Source: Hyphomonas sp. (GTDB lineage Bacteria; Pseudomonadota; Alphaproteobacteria; Caulobacterales; Hyphomonadaceae). Taken from it: DNA of 64,000 bases. A model generated the notes under the pieces. That model did no database searches. It saw only the letters and a list, made by a program, of their open reading frames with translations, and was not told the origin of the DNA. The stretch's first letter is position 1; each line of letters starts with the position of its first letter. Shown here one piece after another: positions 19,814 through 28,405 of this stretch. A program made the position numbers and the translations under genes. The stretch lies in the NCBI RefSeq assembly GCF_018402285.1, contig NZ_JAGYJH010000003.1:744001-808000 (forward strand). The letters are read 5' to 3'.

Positions 19814-20961
19814 GCTATACGGCCAACGCCCCGCTTCTGCCGCGGTCCGATACATCCTGGTTTACCGAATGGCGCCGAACTCTGGACTGGGGCCTGGTCG
19901 CCGGCGCGGTGCTCCTGCTCTTCATCGGCCTGCTCATGTCTCTGGCCGCCGGGCCATCTGCCTCGGCGCGCATCGGCTATGACGACGCCTACCATTTCGT
20001 CTATCGGCAGGCGGCACTGGCTGCCATCGGGTTCACGATCATGATGGGCATGAGTTTCCTTGACCGGAAATGGGCCCGCCGCGCTGCCGCCCTGATCTTT
20101 TTCGTCAGCCTGGGGATGATGGTCGTGGTGCTCGGCATCGGGCATGAGGCCAAGGGCGCGCAGCGCTGGCTTCGCTTTTCGGGCTTTTCGTTCCAGCCCA
20201 GCGAAACGGTGAAGCCGGCCCTGATCCTGCTCTGCGGCTGGCTGCTGGCCCAGCGTGAGCTTTACCCAAAAGGCCCCTGGGCGCTGATCGCGTTCCTCTT
20301 CTATGCCGTCACGCTCGGGCTACTCCTGATGCAGCCCGATGTCGGCCAGTCGGCACTGCTGACCTTTGCCTTCGTCACGACGTTCTTCGTCAGCGGCATG
20401 CCCAAGCGCTGGGTGGCGATCTTTGCGGTTGGCGGCGGCGCCCTCGCCTTCCTGCTCTACCATCTGCTGCCTTATGTGAAGCGGCGGGTGGACCTGATCT
20501 TCAATCCGGAACCACTTGACAGCTATCAACTCGACAAGGCGGCCGAAGCGATCAGCCGGGGCGGCCTTTTCGGCGTCGGCCCGGGGGAGGGGCTGGTGAA
20601 GGCGCGCCTGCCTGACGCCCACACCGACTTCATCTTCGCTGTCATGGCCGAGGAGTTTGGTCTCGTCGCCATCGTGGTGCTGATGGCGATCTTCGCGATG
20701 ATGGCCATCCGGGGGTTCCGGGCAGCCTCGCGGATTGAGGATGGCTATGCCCGCACCGCGGCGGCGGGCCTCTTCACCCTGTTCAGCCTCCAGGCTGCAA
20801 TCAACATTGGCGTGAACCTGGCCGTTCTGCCGCCGACCGGCATGACGCTGCCTTTTGTTTCCTATGGTGGCACCTCTATGGTGGGTATGGGATTGACGCT
20901 CGGCCTCGCGCTTGCTCTCGTCCGGGGAGAAGGCACAAGGAGCCGTGGTCAGTATGGCTGA
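19810..20961 (+). CDS. ftsW: Septal peptidoglycan glycosyltransferase FtsW (SEDS family)
   Basis: An inner-membrane SEDS polymerase that extends glycan strands from lipid II at the septum with FtsI. 383 residues with about ten transmembrane helices. Conserved blocks are [13 protein letters not shown], the loop following VDLIFNPEP, and [19 protein letters not shown] near the C-terminus. The start is GTG at 19810, nested in the murD stop. The cytoplasmic N-terminus of about 30 residues ([17 protein letters not shown]) is longer than in many bacteria. It overlaps murG by 8 bases. Confidence 0.95.
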   Translation: MSYTANAPLLPRSDTSWFTEWRRTLDWGLVAGAVLLLFIGLLMSLAAGPSASARIGYDDAYHFVYRQAALAAIGFTIMMGMSFLDRKWARRAAALIFFVSLGMMVVVLGIGHEAKGAQRWLRFSGFSFQPSETVKPALILLCGWLLAQRELYPKGPWALIAFLFYAVTLGLLLMQPDVGQSALLTFAFVTTFFVSGMPKRWVAIFAVGGGALAFLLYHLLPYVKRRVDLIFNPEPLDSYQLDKAAEAISRGGLFGVGPGEGLVKARLPDAHTDFIFAVMAEEFGLVAIVVLMAIFAMMAIRGFRAASRIEDGYARTAAAGLFTLFSLQAAINIGVNLAVLPPTGMTLPFVSYGGTSMVGMGLTLGLALALVRGEGTRSRGQYG

Positions 20962-22054
20962 CACCCCTGATACAAAACTCGTCATTATCGCGGCCGGCGG
21001 AACCGGCGGCCACATGTTCCCCGCACGCGCCTTCGCCGACGAAATGCGCGCGCGCGGCTGGAACACGGCGCTGATCTCCGATTCGCGCGGCCTGAAATAC
21101 GCCGCCGACTTTCCCGCTGACTGGAAAGAAGAGATCGAGGCGGCCAGCCCCAACTTTCGCAAGCCCTGGACCGTTCCGGGCGCTGCCCTCAAGATCAATG
21201 CCGGGATCAGCCGCGCCCGCCGCCTGATGAAACAGCACCGGCCGGCGCTGGTCGCAGGCTTTGGCGGGTATCCGGCGTTTCCCGCGCTGGCAGCGGCGCG
21301 GCGGCTTGGCGTGCCGATCATCATCCATGAACAGAACGCGGTGCTCGGCCGGGTCAACCGGCAGTTTGCAAAGCATGCCAGGCTGGTTGCCAGCGGGTTC
21401 GAGCGGCTCGACCGCCTGCCGACCGGCTCGGCCCACATGCCGCTCGGCAATCCGGTTCGCACACCGGTGATCGCGGCGGGGAACATTCCTTTTCCGCCTA
21501 CGGACGGAACGTTGAACATCTTCGTAACCGGCGGCAGCCAGGGCTCGCGCATCATCGGCGAAATCGTGCCTCTGGCAATCGCCAATCATGTCAGCCCGCC
21601 GCTGCGGGTGCGGCTCAAAGTGGTCCAGCAGGTGCGTGAGGAACAGTATGAGATTGTCTCGAGTATCTATCGCAATTCCGGGGTGGAATGCGAACTCTCC
21701 GCCTTCTTCAGCGACATGCCGGAACGCCTCGCCGCTGCCCATCTGGTGATCGCGCGCTCCGGCGCCGGAACGATGAGCGAGCTCGCCGCTGTCGGTCGCC
21801 CATCAATCCTCATCCCGCTCGGCATCGCCATGGACGACCATCAGGCCGCCAATGCCGAAGCGCTGACGGAGGTCGGCGCGGCCGACATGATCCTTGAAGC
21901 GAATGTCACCCCGAAACTTCTCGGTGAGCTGATTTCTGCGCGCCTGTCGGATACACAGGAGCTGAAAGCCCGAGCCGCTGCGGCGAAGTCTGCCGCCCGC
22001 GTGGACGCTGCCCAGCAACTGGCAGACATGGCCGAGAGGATCGCGGAACTATGA
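20954..22054 (+). CDS. murG: UDP-GlcNAc:lipid I N-acetylglucosaminyltransferase
   Basis: A peripheral inner-membrane GT-B glycosyltransferase that converts lipid I to lipid II. 366 residues. The N-terminal G-loop is [16 protein letters not shown]. The second G-loop is [13 protein letters not shown]. The donor-binding region includes [23 protein letters not shown] and [17 protein letters not shown]. The ATG at 20954 lies inside the end of ftsW; a GTG three codons earlier could also serve. Its stop overlaps the unknown membrane gene by ATGA. Confidence 0.95.
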   Translation: MADTPDTKLVIIAAGGTGGHMFPARAFADEMRARGWNTALISDSRGLKYAADFPADWKEEIEAASPNFRKPWTVPGAALKINAGISRARRLMKQHRPALVAGFGGYPAFPALAAARRLGVPIIIHEQNAVLGRVNRQFAKHARLVASGFERLDRLPTGSAHMPLGNPVRTPVIAAGNIPFPPTDGTLNIFVTGGSQGSRIIGEIVPLAIANHVSPPLRVRLKVVQQVREEQYEIVSSIYRNSGVECELSAFFSDMPERLAAAHLVIARSGAGTMSELAAVGRPSILIPLGIAMDDHQAANAEALTEVGAADMILEANVTPKLLGELISARLSDTQELKARAAAAKSAARVDAAQQLADMAERIAEL

Positions 22055-22410
22055 TCCGCAGGTCGGCCTTCATTGCGCTCGCCTTTGGCGTGTTTCTCGT
22101 CATCTTCGAGATCGCCGGCAATTGGGGCAACTGGCGGCCCTGGCCCTTCTGGCTGGTCAGCTTCATTGCCTCCGGCGCGCTGATCCTCGGCGGCCTGCGC
22201 ACGCTCAACCGGGGCTCCTCGCGCCTCCTGTCGGCCGCCTGGGGCGCTGCGGCCGGCATATTCTGGATGTCGTACTTCACCCATGTCGAGACCCTCGTTG
22301 AAGGCATTGATGTGGCCAAGGGCGAAGGGACGTTTACCCTCGTCACCGGGCTCTTGCTGGTGGTCGCCATTGCGGGCCTCTTCATGTCGCTTACACGGCG
22401 GACGATTTAG
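22051..22410 (+). CDS. Unknown four-helix membrane protein inside the dcw cluster
   Basis: 119 residues with four hydrophobic segments (about 5-22, 31-48, 58-76, 96-113) separated by short polar loops. It has a basic start (MIRRSAF) and end (LTRRTI), which suggests both ends face the cytoplasm. No family was recognised. It starts in the murG stop (ATGA), so it is translationally coupled to lipid II synthesis, and ends 16 bases before murC. A role close to MurG or lipid II at the membrane is suggested by position only. The classical cluster has no gene of this kind between murG and murC. Confidence 0.8.
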   Translation: MIRRSAFIALAFGVFLVIFEIAGNWGNWRPWPFWLVSFIASGALILGGLRTLNRGSSRLLSAAWGAAAGIFWMSYFTHVETLVEGIDVAKGEGTFTLVTGLLLVVAIAGLFMSLTRRTI

Positions 22411-22426
22411 GAGTTCAGGGTTTTCA

Positions 22427-23851
22427 ATGACAACGCCCACGCCCTTTCCTGTAGGACCCGCTCACATCGTCGGTATCGGCGGCATCGGCATGTCCGGCAT
22501 TGCCGATGTCATGCTCACCATGGGTTATGAAGTTCAGGGGTCTGACGTTTCTGAAAGCGCCAATGTCGAGCGCCTGCGTGCGCGCGGCGTCAAGGTGTTC
22601 ATCGGGCATGCGGCCGACAATGTCGCGGGCGCGGGCACGGTGATCATCTCAACTGCCATCCGGCGCGACAATCCCGAAGTTCAGGCTGCGCGCGCCGCCG
22701 GTATTCCGGTCGTCCGCCGGGCCAACATGCTGGCCGAGATCACACGCCTCAAATACACGGTCTGCGTTGCAGGCACACATGGCAAGACCACGACAACCTC
22801 TCTTGTGGCCTGTCTCCTGGACGGTGCCGGTATTGACCCGACCGTCATCAATGGCGGTATCATCCATGCGTATGGCTCAAACTACAAGGCGGGCGAGAGT
22901 GACTGGATGGTGGTGGAAAGCGACGAGAGCGACGGCACCTTCGCCAAGCTCCATCCGACCTGCGCCATTGTCACCAATATCGACGCCGAGCATATGGACC
23001 ATTACGGCACCATGGACAGACTGCGCGAGGCATTCGACACATTTGTCGAAAATCTCCCTTTCTATGGCTTTGCAGTTCTGTGTACCGATCATCCCGAAGT
23101 GCAGGCGCTTGCTGCCCGCGTAACTGACCGGCGCCGCATCACCTATGGCTTCAACCTTCAGGCCGATATACGTGCCGTTAACCTGACGACTGATCTCAAG
23201 GGCGCGCATTTTGATGTCGAGATCCGCCGCAGCGCCAGCGAAGCGCCCCGGCGCATCGAGGGGCTCACTCTGCCCATGGCCGGGGAGCACAATGTCCAGA
23301 ACTCGCTCGCGGCCATCACGGTTGCTCTCGAGCTGGGCGCGAGCGACGACCAGATCCGCGCCTCGCTGGCCAAGTTCGGCGGCGTGAAACGGCGCTTCAC
23401 GGAAGTGGGCGAATGGCTGCCCGAAGCAGGCGGCGAGCCGGTCAAGATCATCGATGACTATGGCCACCACCCGGTCGAGATTGCGGCCGTGCTGAAAGCA
23501 GCCCGCGCCATGCAGGGGGGGCGCACGCTGATCGCCGTCTGCCAGCCGCACCGTTATTCCCGCCTGAGCGATCTCTTCGACGAATTCTCGCGCTGTTTTG
23601 ACCAGGCCGATCACGTGCTCGTTGCGCCGGTCTATGAGGCGGGCGAGGCGCCCCTTCCCGGCATTACCCATGAAACCCTCGTCCGCTCCATCCTGCGCCA
23701 CGGCCACCGCAATGCGCAGGCGCTCGCCTCGCTGGCCGATCTGCCCGCCGCCGTCAGGAAACTGGCCGGACCCGGCGCGATGGTGGTGTGCCTTGGCGCC
23801 GGCGACATCACCCGTCATGCCGGGGAGCTTCCGGGCAGGCTGAAGGGCTGA
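22427..23851 (+). CDS. murC: UDP-N-acetylmuramate:L-alanine ligase
   Basis: The first amino-acid-adding Mur ligase, attaching L-alanine to UDP-MurNAc. 474 residues from the ATG at 22427. Longer readings upstream would overlap the membrane gene. Motifs are the N-terminal [14 protein letters not shown], the ATP loop [13 protein letters not shown] (about 117-129), ESDESDGTF, and [11 protein letters not shown] in the C-terminal domain. AGGAG at 22409-22413 is rather far from the ATG. It is the last dcw gene here; murB, ddl and ftsQAZ do not follow. Confidence 0.96.
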   Translation: MTTPTPFPVGPAHIVGIGGIGMSGIADVMLTMGYEVQGSDVSESANVERLRARGVKVFIGHAADNVAGAGTVIISTAIRRDNPEVQAARAAGIPVVRRANMLAEITRLKYTVCVAGTHGKTTTTSLVACLLDGAGIDPTVINGGIIHAYGSNYKAGESDWMVVESDESDGTFAKLHPTCAIVTNIDAEHMDHYGTMDRLREAFDTFVENLPFYGFAVLCTDHPEVQALAARVTDRRRITYGFNLQADIRAVNLTTDLKGAHFDVEIRRSASEAPRRIEGLTLPMAGEHNVQNSLAAITVALELGASDDQIRASLAKFGGVKRRFTEVGEWLPEAGGEPVKIIDDYGHHPVEIAAVLKAARAMQGGRTLIAVCQPHRYSRLSDLFDEFSRCFDQADHVLVAPVYEAGEAPLPGITHETLVRSILRHGHRNAQALASLADLPAAVRKLAGPGAMVVCLGAGDITRHAGELPGRLKG

Positions 23852-23944
23852 CGCCGGGTCACGGATAAAACCGCCTTCCGCTTTGCATATTAGTCTCTAG
23901 TCTTGCCTCACAGACGCGCGGGCACACGCGCCAGGAGGATGCGA

Positions 23945-25432
23945 ATGGCTCAAGCGATCGTGGATGCCGCGGGCGGCAACCCGTCCCATATACACAAAGG
24001 GGAGGGGGGCGCCCTCGGCAAGACAGGCTTTTCCTGGGCCTGGTTCGAGGCGGCGCGCAACCCGTATTACATCCTGATCGTCATCTATGTGTTCGCGCCC
24101 TATTTCGCGCGCGACATTGTCGGCGCCGACATTCTGGCCAGTGGCCGGCTGGAAGGCCTTACCCCGGAAGAAGCCCAGAAGGCTGCCGGGGCCGAAGGCC
24201 AGGCGATGGTCGCCAACCTGTCCAAGACGGCCGGTTACATTGCCGCCCTCACCGCACCTTTCCTTGGCGCCGCGTTTGACCGGGGCCTGCGCCGCAAGCC
24301 GCTGATCTTCTTCTGCCTGTCGCTGATTTCCCTGATCGGCATCTCGCTCTGGTGGGCCATTCCCGGGCCGGCGGGCCTCTCGACAGGCGGCGTCATGGCG
24401 CTCCTGATCATCGCCTATGTCTGCTACAGCTATAGCGAGGTGGCGCATAATTCGATGTTGCCCGACGCTGCCCGGCTGGATGCCTTGCCAGCCGTTTCCG
24501 GCCTCGGGCTCGCGCTCGGCAACGGCATGGCAACGCTGATGTTCATCGCCATCGTCTTCATGTTTGCCCTGCCGATTGCGCTGGCATGGCCCTTCGCCGA
24601 GCCGCTCTTCGGAATTGATCCGGCCCAGTACGAGCAGTACCGCATAGCCGGGCCGATCTGCGGGGTCTGGATGTTTGCGTCGATGATGCCTTTCTTCCTC
24701 CATGCGAAGGATACCGGCGTGCGCGGCACATCGCCCGTACGCGCCATCAGTGAGGGTGCCAGGGGGGTCATCCGCACCATCCGTCAGGCTGCCCAGCACC
24801 GCGAAGCCTTCAAATTCCTCATCGCCCGGACGATCTATGCCGATGGCATGTTCGCGCTGCTCACCATTGGCGCGGTTTATGTCAGCCTGTTTCTCGGCTG
24901 GGGCCTGATCGAGCTGACAATCTATGCCATCTGGGCCTCGGCCTGGGGCGTTGCCGGCGGTATTTTCGGCGGCTGGCTCGATCAGAAACTGGGGCCGAAA
25001 AACGCCCTTGTCGTCGAGATCGCCGCCATCGTGCTGATCCTCTTCCTTGGCCTGTCCATCACCCGCGACTCGGCCTTCTTCGGCCTGTTGCCGAATGTCA
25101 AAGTCTGGGACGCGCCGTTCTTCTCGGGCACGTCAGACCTGATCTATCTGGGGCAGGGCGCGCTCATTGCCGTCTTCGCCACCGCCAACATCTCGTCCAG
25201 CCGGTCGATGCTGATCCATGTCGCGCCCGCGCATATGCGGGGCGAGTTCTTCGGACTGTTTGCGATTGCCGGAACGGTCACGGTCTGGCTCGGGCCGCTG
25301 CTGATCGAGCAGTTCACCCGCTGGTCGGGCGACCAGCGGATCGGCATGTCGGCCATTGCGTTCCTGTTCCTTCTGGGCCTGGCCGTGCTGCTGACCGTGA
25401 AGTCAGACCCGCCGGCGAGGCGCGTAGCCTAG
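23945..25432 (+). CDS. MFS transporter, UMF1/Atg22-like family
   Basis: An inner-membrane protein of 495 residues with about twelve helices. The motif ARNPYYILIVIYVFAPYFARD near the start and AGYIAALTAPFLGAAFDRG match the UMF1 family of unknown major facilitators related to yeast Atg22 (vacuolar amino-acid effluxer). AGGAGG at 23933-23938 sets the start at ATG 23945 rather than 23939. The substrate is unknown. Its stop overlaps the convergent TadE-like gene stop (shared CTAG, 4-base overlap), leaving no room for a terminator between them. Confidence 0.85.
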   Translation: MAQAIVDAAGGNPSHIHKGEGGALGKTGFSWAWFEAARNPYYILIVIYVFAPYFARDIVGADILASGRLEGLTPEEAQKAAGAEGQAMVANLSKTAGYIAALTAPFLGAAFDRGLRRKPLIFFCLSLISLIGISLWWAIPGPAGLSTGGVMALLIIAYVCYSYSEVAHNSMLPDAARLDALPAVSGLGLALGNGMATLMFIAIVFMFALPIALAWPFAEPLFGIDPAQYEQYRIAGPICGVWMFASMMPFFLHAKDTGVRGTSPVRAISEGARGVIRTIRQAAQHREAFKFLIARTIYADGMFALLTIGAVYVSLFLGWGLIELTIYAIWASAWGVAGGIFGGWLDQKLGPKNALVVEIAAIVLILFLGLSITRDSAFFGLLPNVKVWDAPFFSGTSDLIYLGQGALIAVFATANISSSRSMLIHVAPAHMRGEFFGLFAIAGTVTVWLGPLLIEQFTRWSGDQRIGMSAIAFLFLLGLAVLLTVKSDPPARRVA

Positions 25433-26049
25433 CTCGCCGGGCCGAAGGCGGGCGCGCCGCCGCCCCCATCCCGGATCCGCTCGATAGTTGAGACGCGGCG
25501 CGGGCGCAGATAGAAGGTGTCGCCCATCGTTATGTTGGTGTCGATGATCAGGCTGATGCCGCTGTCATAGTCATATTCGATTTCGGTCAGGATGACCGAA
25601 CCGGGTGACGGGACGATGCCATCGGGCACAACGACCAGAGAGCCGGCAGCGCGAGCTGTCATTTCGTGCCCATCTGACCAGGCAACGCGCTTCTGGCCAT
25701 CTCCATTGTCGACGATGGAGGAAATGCGCATGCGTGTTTCACTGGCCCGGTAGGGCTGCATCATCACGGCGGCGGCATTGTAGAGTTCGTGCATGTCGGC
25801 ATCGGTGACCGAAGCGAGACGCGAGGTAAGGTCTCCCAGGCTTGCGGCCGTGGCGGTTACGCGGCGGTCGGCGCGCATCAGGAAGCTGAGCTCGATACAG
25901 CCGAAGAAGATCAGCACCAAAAGCGGGGCGATGAAGGCAAACTCGACCGCCGAGACGCCGTCCTCATTGCGCAGCAGGCTTTTCAGCCCCAGCTTCCGCG
26001 GCGCATTCTTCCGGCGCAGGCGGGCTTCGAAGTAGCGGTTGAGCATCAT
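25429..26049 (-). CDS. TadE-like pseudopilin of the Tad pilus
   Basis: 206 residues. A cytoplasmic basic N-terminus of about 33 residues is followed by the TadE block EDGVSAVEFAFIAPLLVLIFFG, a prepilin-like leader and hydrophobic helix with Glu five residues after the Gly. The rest (about 60-206) is an extracytoplasmic domain with no known motif. TadE/TadF proteins are minor pseudopilins processed by the same prepilin peptidase (here CpaA). It overlaps the upstream TadE-like gene by one base, so the pair is an operon reading away from the main pilus operon. Confidence 0.85.
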   Translation of the reverse strand: MMLNRYFEARLRRKNAPRKLGLKSLLRNEDGVSAVEFAFIAPLLVLIFFGCIELSFLMRADRRVTATAASLGDLTSRLASVTDADMHELYNAAAVMMQPYRASETRMRISSIVDNGDGQKRVAWSDGHEMTARAAGSLVVVPDGIVPSPGSVILTEIEYDYDSGISLIIDTNITMGDTFYLRPRRVSTIERIRDGGGGAPAFGPAS

Positions 26050-26615
26050 TAGTCTTCGCTCCCGAAAGGTTCGTTACGGAAAACGGCGTTGGACTGGAGA
26101 AGGTGCTTATGGCCGGCCATGTTGGCCAGCGGCGCGGTCAGGCCCGGCGTCAGCAGGTCCCATTCATAGAACACCCGCACAGCTACAATGTCGTTGGGGC
26201 CGCCGGGAGTGAACCCGAAGGTTTCATCATCGATCAGGCCAGCTGAGTCGAGCGGTGTGCCGGTTGGCGTGTTGGCAAAGCCGCTGATCGTCTGCACATC
26301 AATGTAAAGCTTGTTCTCGCAATCCATCATGCCCATCAGTTCGCTACAGACGATTTCCCGGAATTCCTGCGCCGTCAAACCAGCCTGCTGCACGGCGCCC
26401 GTGCGCAGGGGCCGCGTGGCGTCGGCCACGCCATGGTCAAGAATGGCCGCCATGATGAAGATGATGCACACTTCGAGCAGGCCGAAGATCAGGAAGAAGA
26501 AAGGCGCTGCAATCAGCGCGAATTCGACGGCAGCCACGCCGCGATTATCGGCAGCGTAACGTTCGAAACGCGCGCGCAGGCGCGCCGACAGACTATTTCG
26601 GATGCGGAGCATCAT
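26049..26615 (-). CDS. TadE-like pseudopilin of the Tad pilus (upstream of the pair)
   Basis: 188 residues. After a basic start (LRARFERYAADN) comes RGVAAVEFALIAAPFFFLIFG, the TadE prepilin-like segment with Glu at +5. The C-terminal 130 residues are soluble and contain two Cys (VCSELMGMMDCENKLY). It belongs to the PF07811 TadE-like family. It probably forms a two-gene unit with the gene ending at 25429 and could follow the short CpaC-N-domain gene 110 bases upstream in the same transcript. Confidence 0.87.
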   Translation of the reverse strand: MMLRIRNSLSARLRARFERYAADNRGVAAVEFALIAAPFFFLIFGLLEVCIIFIMAAILDHGVADATRPLRTGAVQQAGLTAQEFREIVCSELMGMMDCENKLYIDVQTISGFANTPTGTPLDSAGLIDDETFGFTPGGPNDIVAVRVFYEWDLLTPGLTAPLANMAGHKHLLQSNAVFRNEPFGSED

Positions 26616-26725
26616 CAGACCATTCCCCCACTGGGATCAGGCTCGATGAGTAGCATGTTCCGGTTTGCGGGGGGTTCACCAGATCGATGCAATTTCATGC
26701 ATCTGGCAGGCGAAAATCGTGCGCC

Positions 26726-27169
26726 TCAGTTGCCGCCGGTAAGGGTCTGTGCCTGCAGCTGCTGCTGGATGAGGTTCGAGAAATAGGCCGGATCATCACC
26801 AAGCGTCAGGGCCGAGCGGCAGACCGGCGCGCAGTCATAAGTCTGGTTCTGGCCGGCGCGGTTGACCGTCACAAGATTGGACGAGTTGGCAGTTACGACC
26901 ACTTCGGCGCTATAGACCTCTTCACCGGCCTTGTTGAACACCATCAGGTTGGTGGTGCCATAGCTCTTGCCGGTCACGAAGATCAGTCGCTCATCATGCA
27001 CGGCCACGTCAGCAATGTTCTTGTTGCCGATCACGATGCTGGATGCAGATCCCGCCAGGCGCAGAGGTACGGTCTTGGACGCTTCGACCGACAATTGCTG
27101 GGCTTGCGCAATGCTGGCGACAGCCAGGCTCATGATGGCAGCGAGAACAGGCTTCACAGGGATCATCAT
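26726..27169 (-). CDS. Secreted CpaC N-domain protein without secretin pore
   Basis: 147 residues: a signal peptide (about 1-23, ending SIAQA-Q) and one pilus-assembly N-terminal domain. The segment SSIVIGNKNIADVAV...RLIFVTGKSYGTTNLMVF aligns by eye with residues about 60-105 of CpaC in the same locus (ADVVISNPEIADAVV...RIIFRGIRFGQTNALIF). It therefore looks like a paralogue of the CpaC N-domain that lacks the BON-like and secretin parts. Two Cys lie near the C-terminus (DCAPVCRS). Such short proteins accompany many alphaproteobacterial Tad loci. A periplasmic partner of the secretin is plausible but not shown. It is divergent from the Flp pilin. Confidence 0.82.
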   Translation of the reverse strand: MMIPVKPVLAAIMSLAVASIAQAQQLSVEASKTVPLRLAGSASSIVIGNKNIADVAVHDERLIFVTGKSYGTTNLMVFNKAGEEVYSAEVVVTANSSNLVTVNRAGQNQTYDCAPVCRSALTLGDDPAYFSNLIQQQLQAQTLTGGN

Positions 27170-27476
27170 TGTGCGGAGGCTCCGGCGCGGGTTTTCCGGA
27201 CCGTCGCTTATTTTAGTTTCCCATTTCCTAATTTGCAGCGCCCTGGCGACGGGCGGGGACGGGAAAACCCACCGATTCCAGGGCCTATATATAAGGAATC
27301 ACGCGCGGGTAAGGGCCCGCTTTCCGGTGCGCCAACCGGTAAACAAGCCTTTGATTTCGCTTCATGAATTTTCTGATTGCGGAAACGAGATGTCAGGACT
27401 GCTGGTGTACAACCATACCTGTTCCGGGAATAAAAGTTTCAAGCCGGGACTTTCAAACGCATGATGGGAGTTTCCA
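27170..27476. other. Divergent promoter region between pilin and CpaC-N-domain gene
   Basis: 307 bases without a gene. It is locally AT-rich, with CCTATATATAAGG at 27284-27296, a possible -10 on the minus strand. Two GANTC sites (27274-27278 and 27296-27300), the CcrM methylation target in Caulobacterales, flank it. An inverted repeat CCGGT-N6-ACCGG is at 27324-27339. No full CtrA box or sigma-54 promoter was found upstream of the pilin. Confidence 0.5.
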
Positions 27477-27647
27477 ATGTTTGCACGTTTTCTGAAAGAT
27501 GAGTCGGGCGCAACCGCTATCGAGTACGGCCTGATCGCCGCTCTGATCGCTGTCGCCATCATCGGTGGTGTTTCTGCCCTTGGTACACAGACGGACGCTA
27601 CGTTCGACTCTGTCACCACCGGCATGAAGAACGCGCCGTCTGAGTGA
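27477..27647 (+). CDS. Flp/Fap-type major pilin of the Tad pilus
   Basis: 56 residues, too short for most gene finders. It reads MFARFLKDESG, then ATAIEYGLIAALIAVAII. The leader would be cut after Gly11 by CpaA; the mature pilin has Glu at +5 and Tyr at +6, the Flp motif, then one hydrophobic helix and a short polar tail. GGAG lies 6 bases upstream of the ATG. It corresponds to Caulobacter PilA. A strong terminator follows at 27677-27704, so the pilin can be made in excess over the assembly genes. Confidence 0.95.
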   Translation: MFARFLKDESGATAIEYGLIAALIAVAIIGGVSALGTQTDATFDSVTTGMKNAPSE

Positions 27648-27676
27648 TCGTAGGGCCTAAGGCCCGAATCGAGAGA

Positions 27677-27704
27677 GAGCCGCCGGTCTTCCGGCGGCTC
27701 TTTT
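27677..27704 (+). terminator. Intrinsic terminator after the pilin gene
   Basis: GAGCCGCCGG (27677-27686) and CCGGCGGCTC (27691-27700) form a perfect 10-bp stem with a TCTT loop, followed by TTTT. It separates the pilin message from cpaA and the rest of the operon. Confidence 0.92.
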
Positions 27705-27792
27705 CGTTTGTGCTGCGCGCAGGCGCTGCAAGGCTTCTTTCAGGCTTTTGAGCGAGGGTGGCGCTCGGTTTTCAGCATCCGGGAGAAACCAG

Positions 27793-28308
27793 ATGGCCCT
27801 CATGGTCCTTTCCGCCCTGTTCCTCTGCCTTTGCGTGGCGGCGGCATCGTTTGACGTCAACCAGCTGCGCATTCCCAACTGGCTGAATCTGTCGATTGCC
27901 GCGCTCTTCCTTCCGGCCGCCGCCTTTTCCGGCCTGCCGCTCGAACTGCTCGGCGGACACCTCCTGGCAGGCGCCCTCGCTTTCGTGATCGGCTATGGCC
28001 TCTTCATGTTCGGCGTATTCGGGGGCGGGGACGCAAAGATGATCCCGGCCGTGATGCTGTGGATGGGCCCGGCGGCTGCGCTTACGTTCGTATACTATAT
28101 GGCCCTGGTCGGCGGGGCCTGCGCCCTTGTCATCCTGCTCGTGCGCCGCACAATGCCGGCAGAAGTCATTCCCGGCTTCATGCGCAAGCCATTCGAGGAC
28201 AAGGCGAACGTTCCTTATGGCGTCGCCATTGCGGCCGGCGCCCTGTTTGCCGGGGCCGGCTCCCCCCTGCTTGCCGGACTGTTTAACACCGCAGGCATTT
28301 CCGGTTAA
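27793..28308 (+). CDS. cpaA: Prepilin peptidase CpaA/TadV
   Basis: A type IV prepilin aspartic protease of the inner membrane that cleaves the leaders of the Flp pilin and the TadE-like pseudopilins. 171 residues with about five or six helices. The catalytic aspartates are visible: FDVNQLRIPNWL (after the first helix) and GGGDAKM (GxGD motif). It lacks the N-methylase domain of PilD, as usual for TadV. The start at ATG 27793 is set by GGGAG 7-10 bases upstream; a longer TTG reading upstream lacks a binding site. Confidence 0.93.
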   Translation: MALMVLSALFLCLCVAAASFDVNQLRIPNWLNLSIAALFLPAAAFSGLPLELLGGHLLAGALAFVIGYGLFMFGVFGGGDAKMIPAVMLWMGPAAALTFVYYMALVGGACALVILLVRRTMPAEVIPGFMRKPFEDKANVPYGVAIAAGALFAGAGSPLLAGLFNTAGISG

Positions 28309-28319
28309 CGATCCTTTAG
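28305..28319 (+). promoter_or_regulatory. Possible CtrA box upstream of cpaB
   Basis: TTAA-N7-TTAG matches 7 of 8 bases of the CtrA consensus TTAA-N7-TTAA. It overlaps the cpaA stop and lies about 90 bp before cpaB. In Caulobacter, CtrA controls pilus genes. A single mismatched site can arise by chance. Confidence 0.4.
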
Positions 28320-28405
28320 GCGGCGCGTGCAATTTTCCGAACAGTATGAACTGGCTGGCCGCGTAAATTTACCATTCACGCGGAATTCGGAGGGAGTGGC
28401 GCCAA

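Noticed and set aside
27748..27792. Longer start (TTG) for cpaA
   Set aside because: No Shine-Dalgarno. It adds polar residues before the first membrane helix. ATG 27793 has GGGAG at good spacing.
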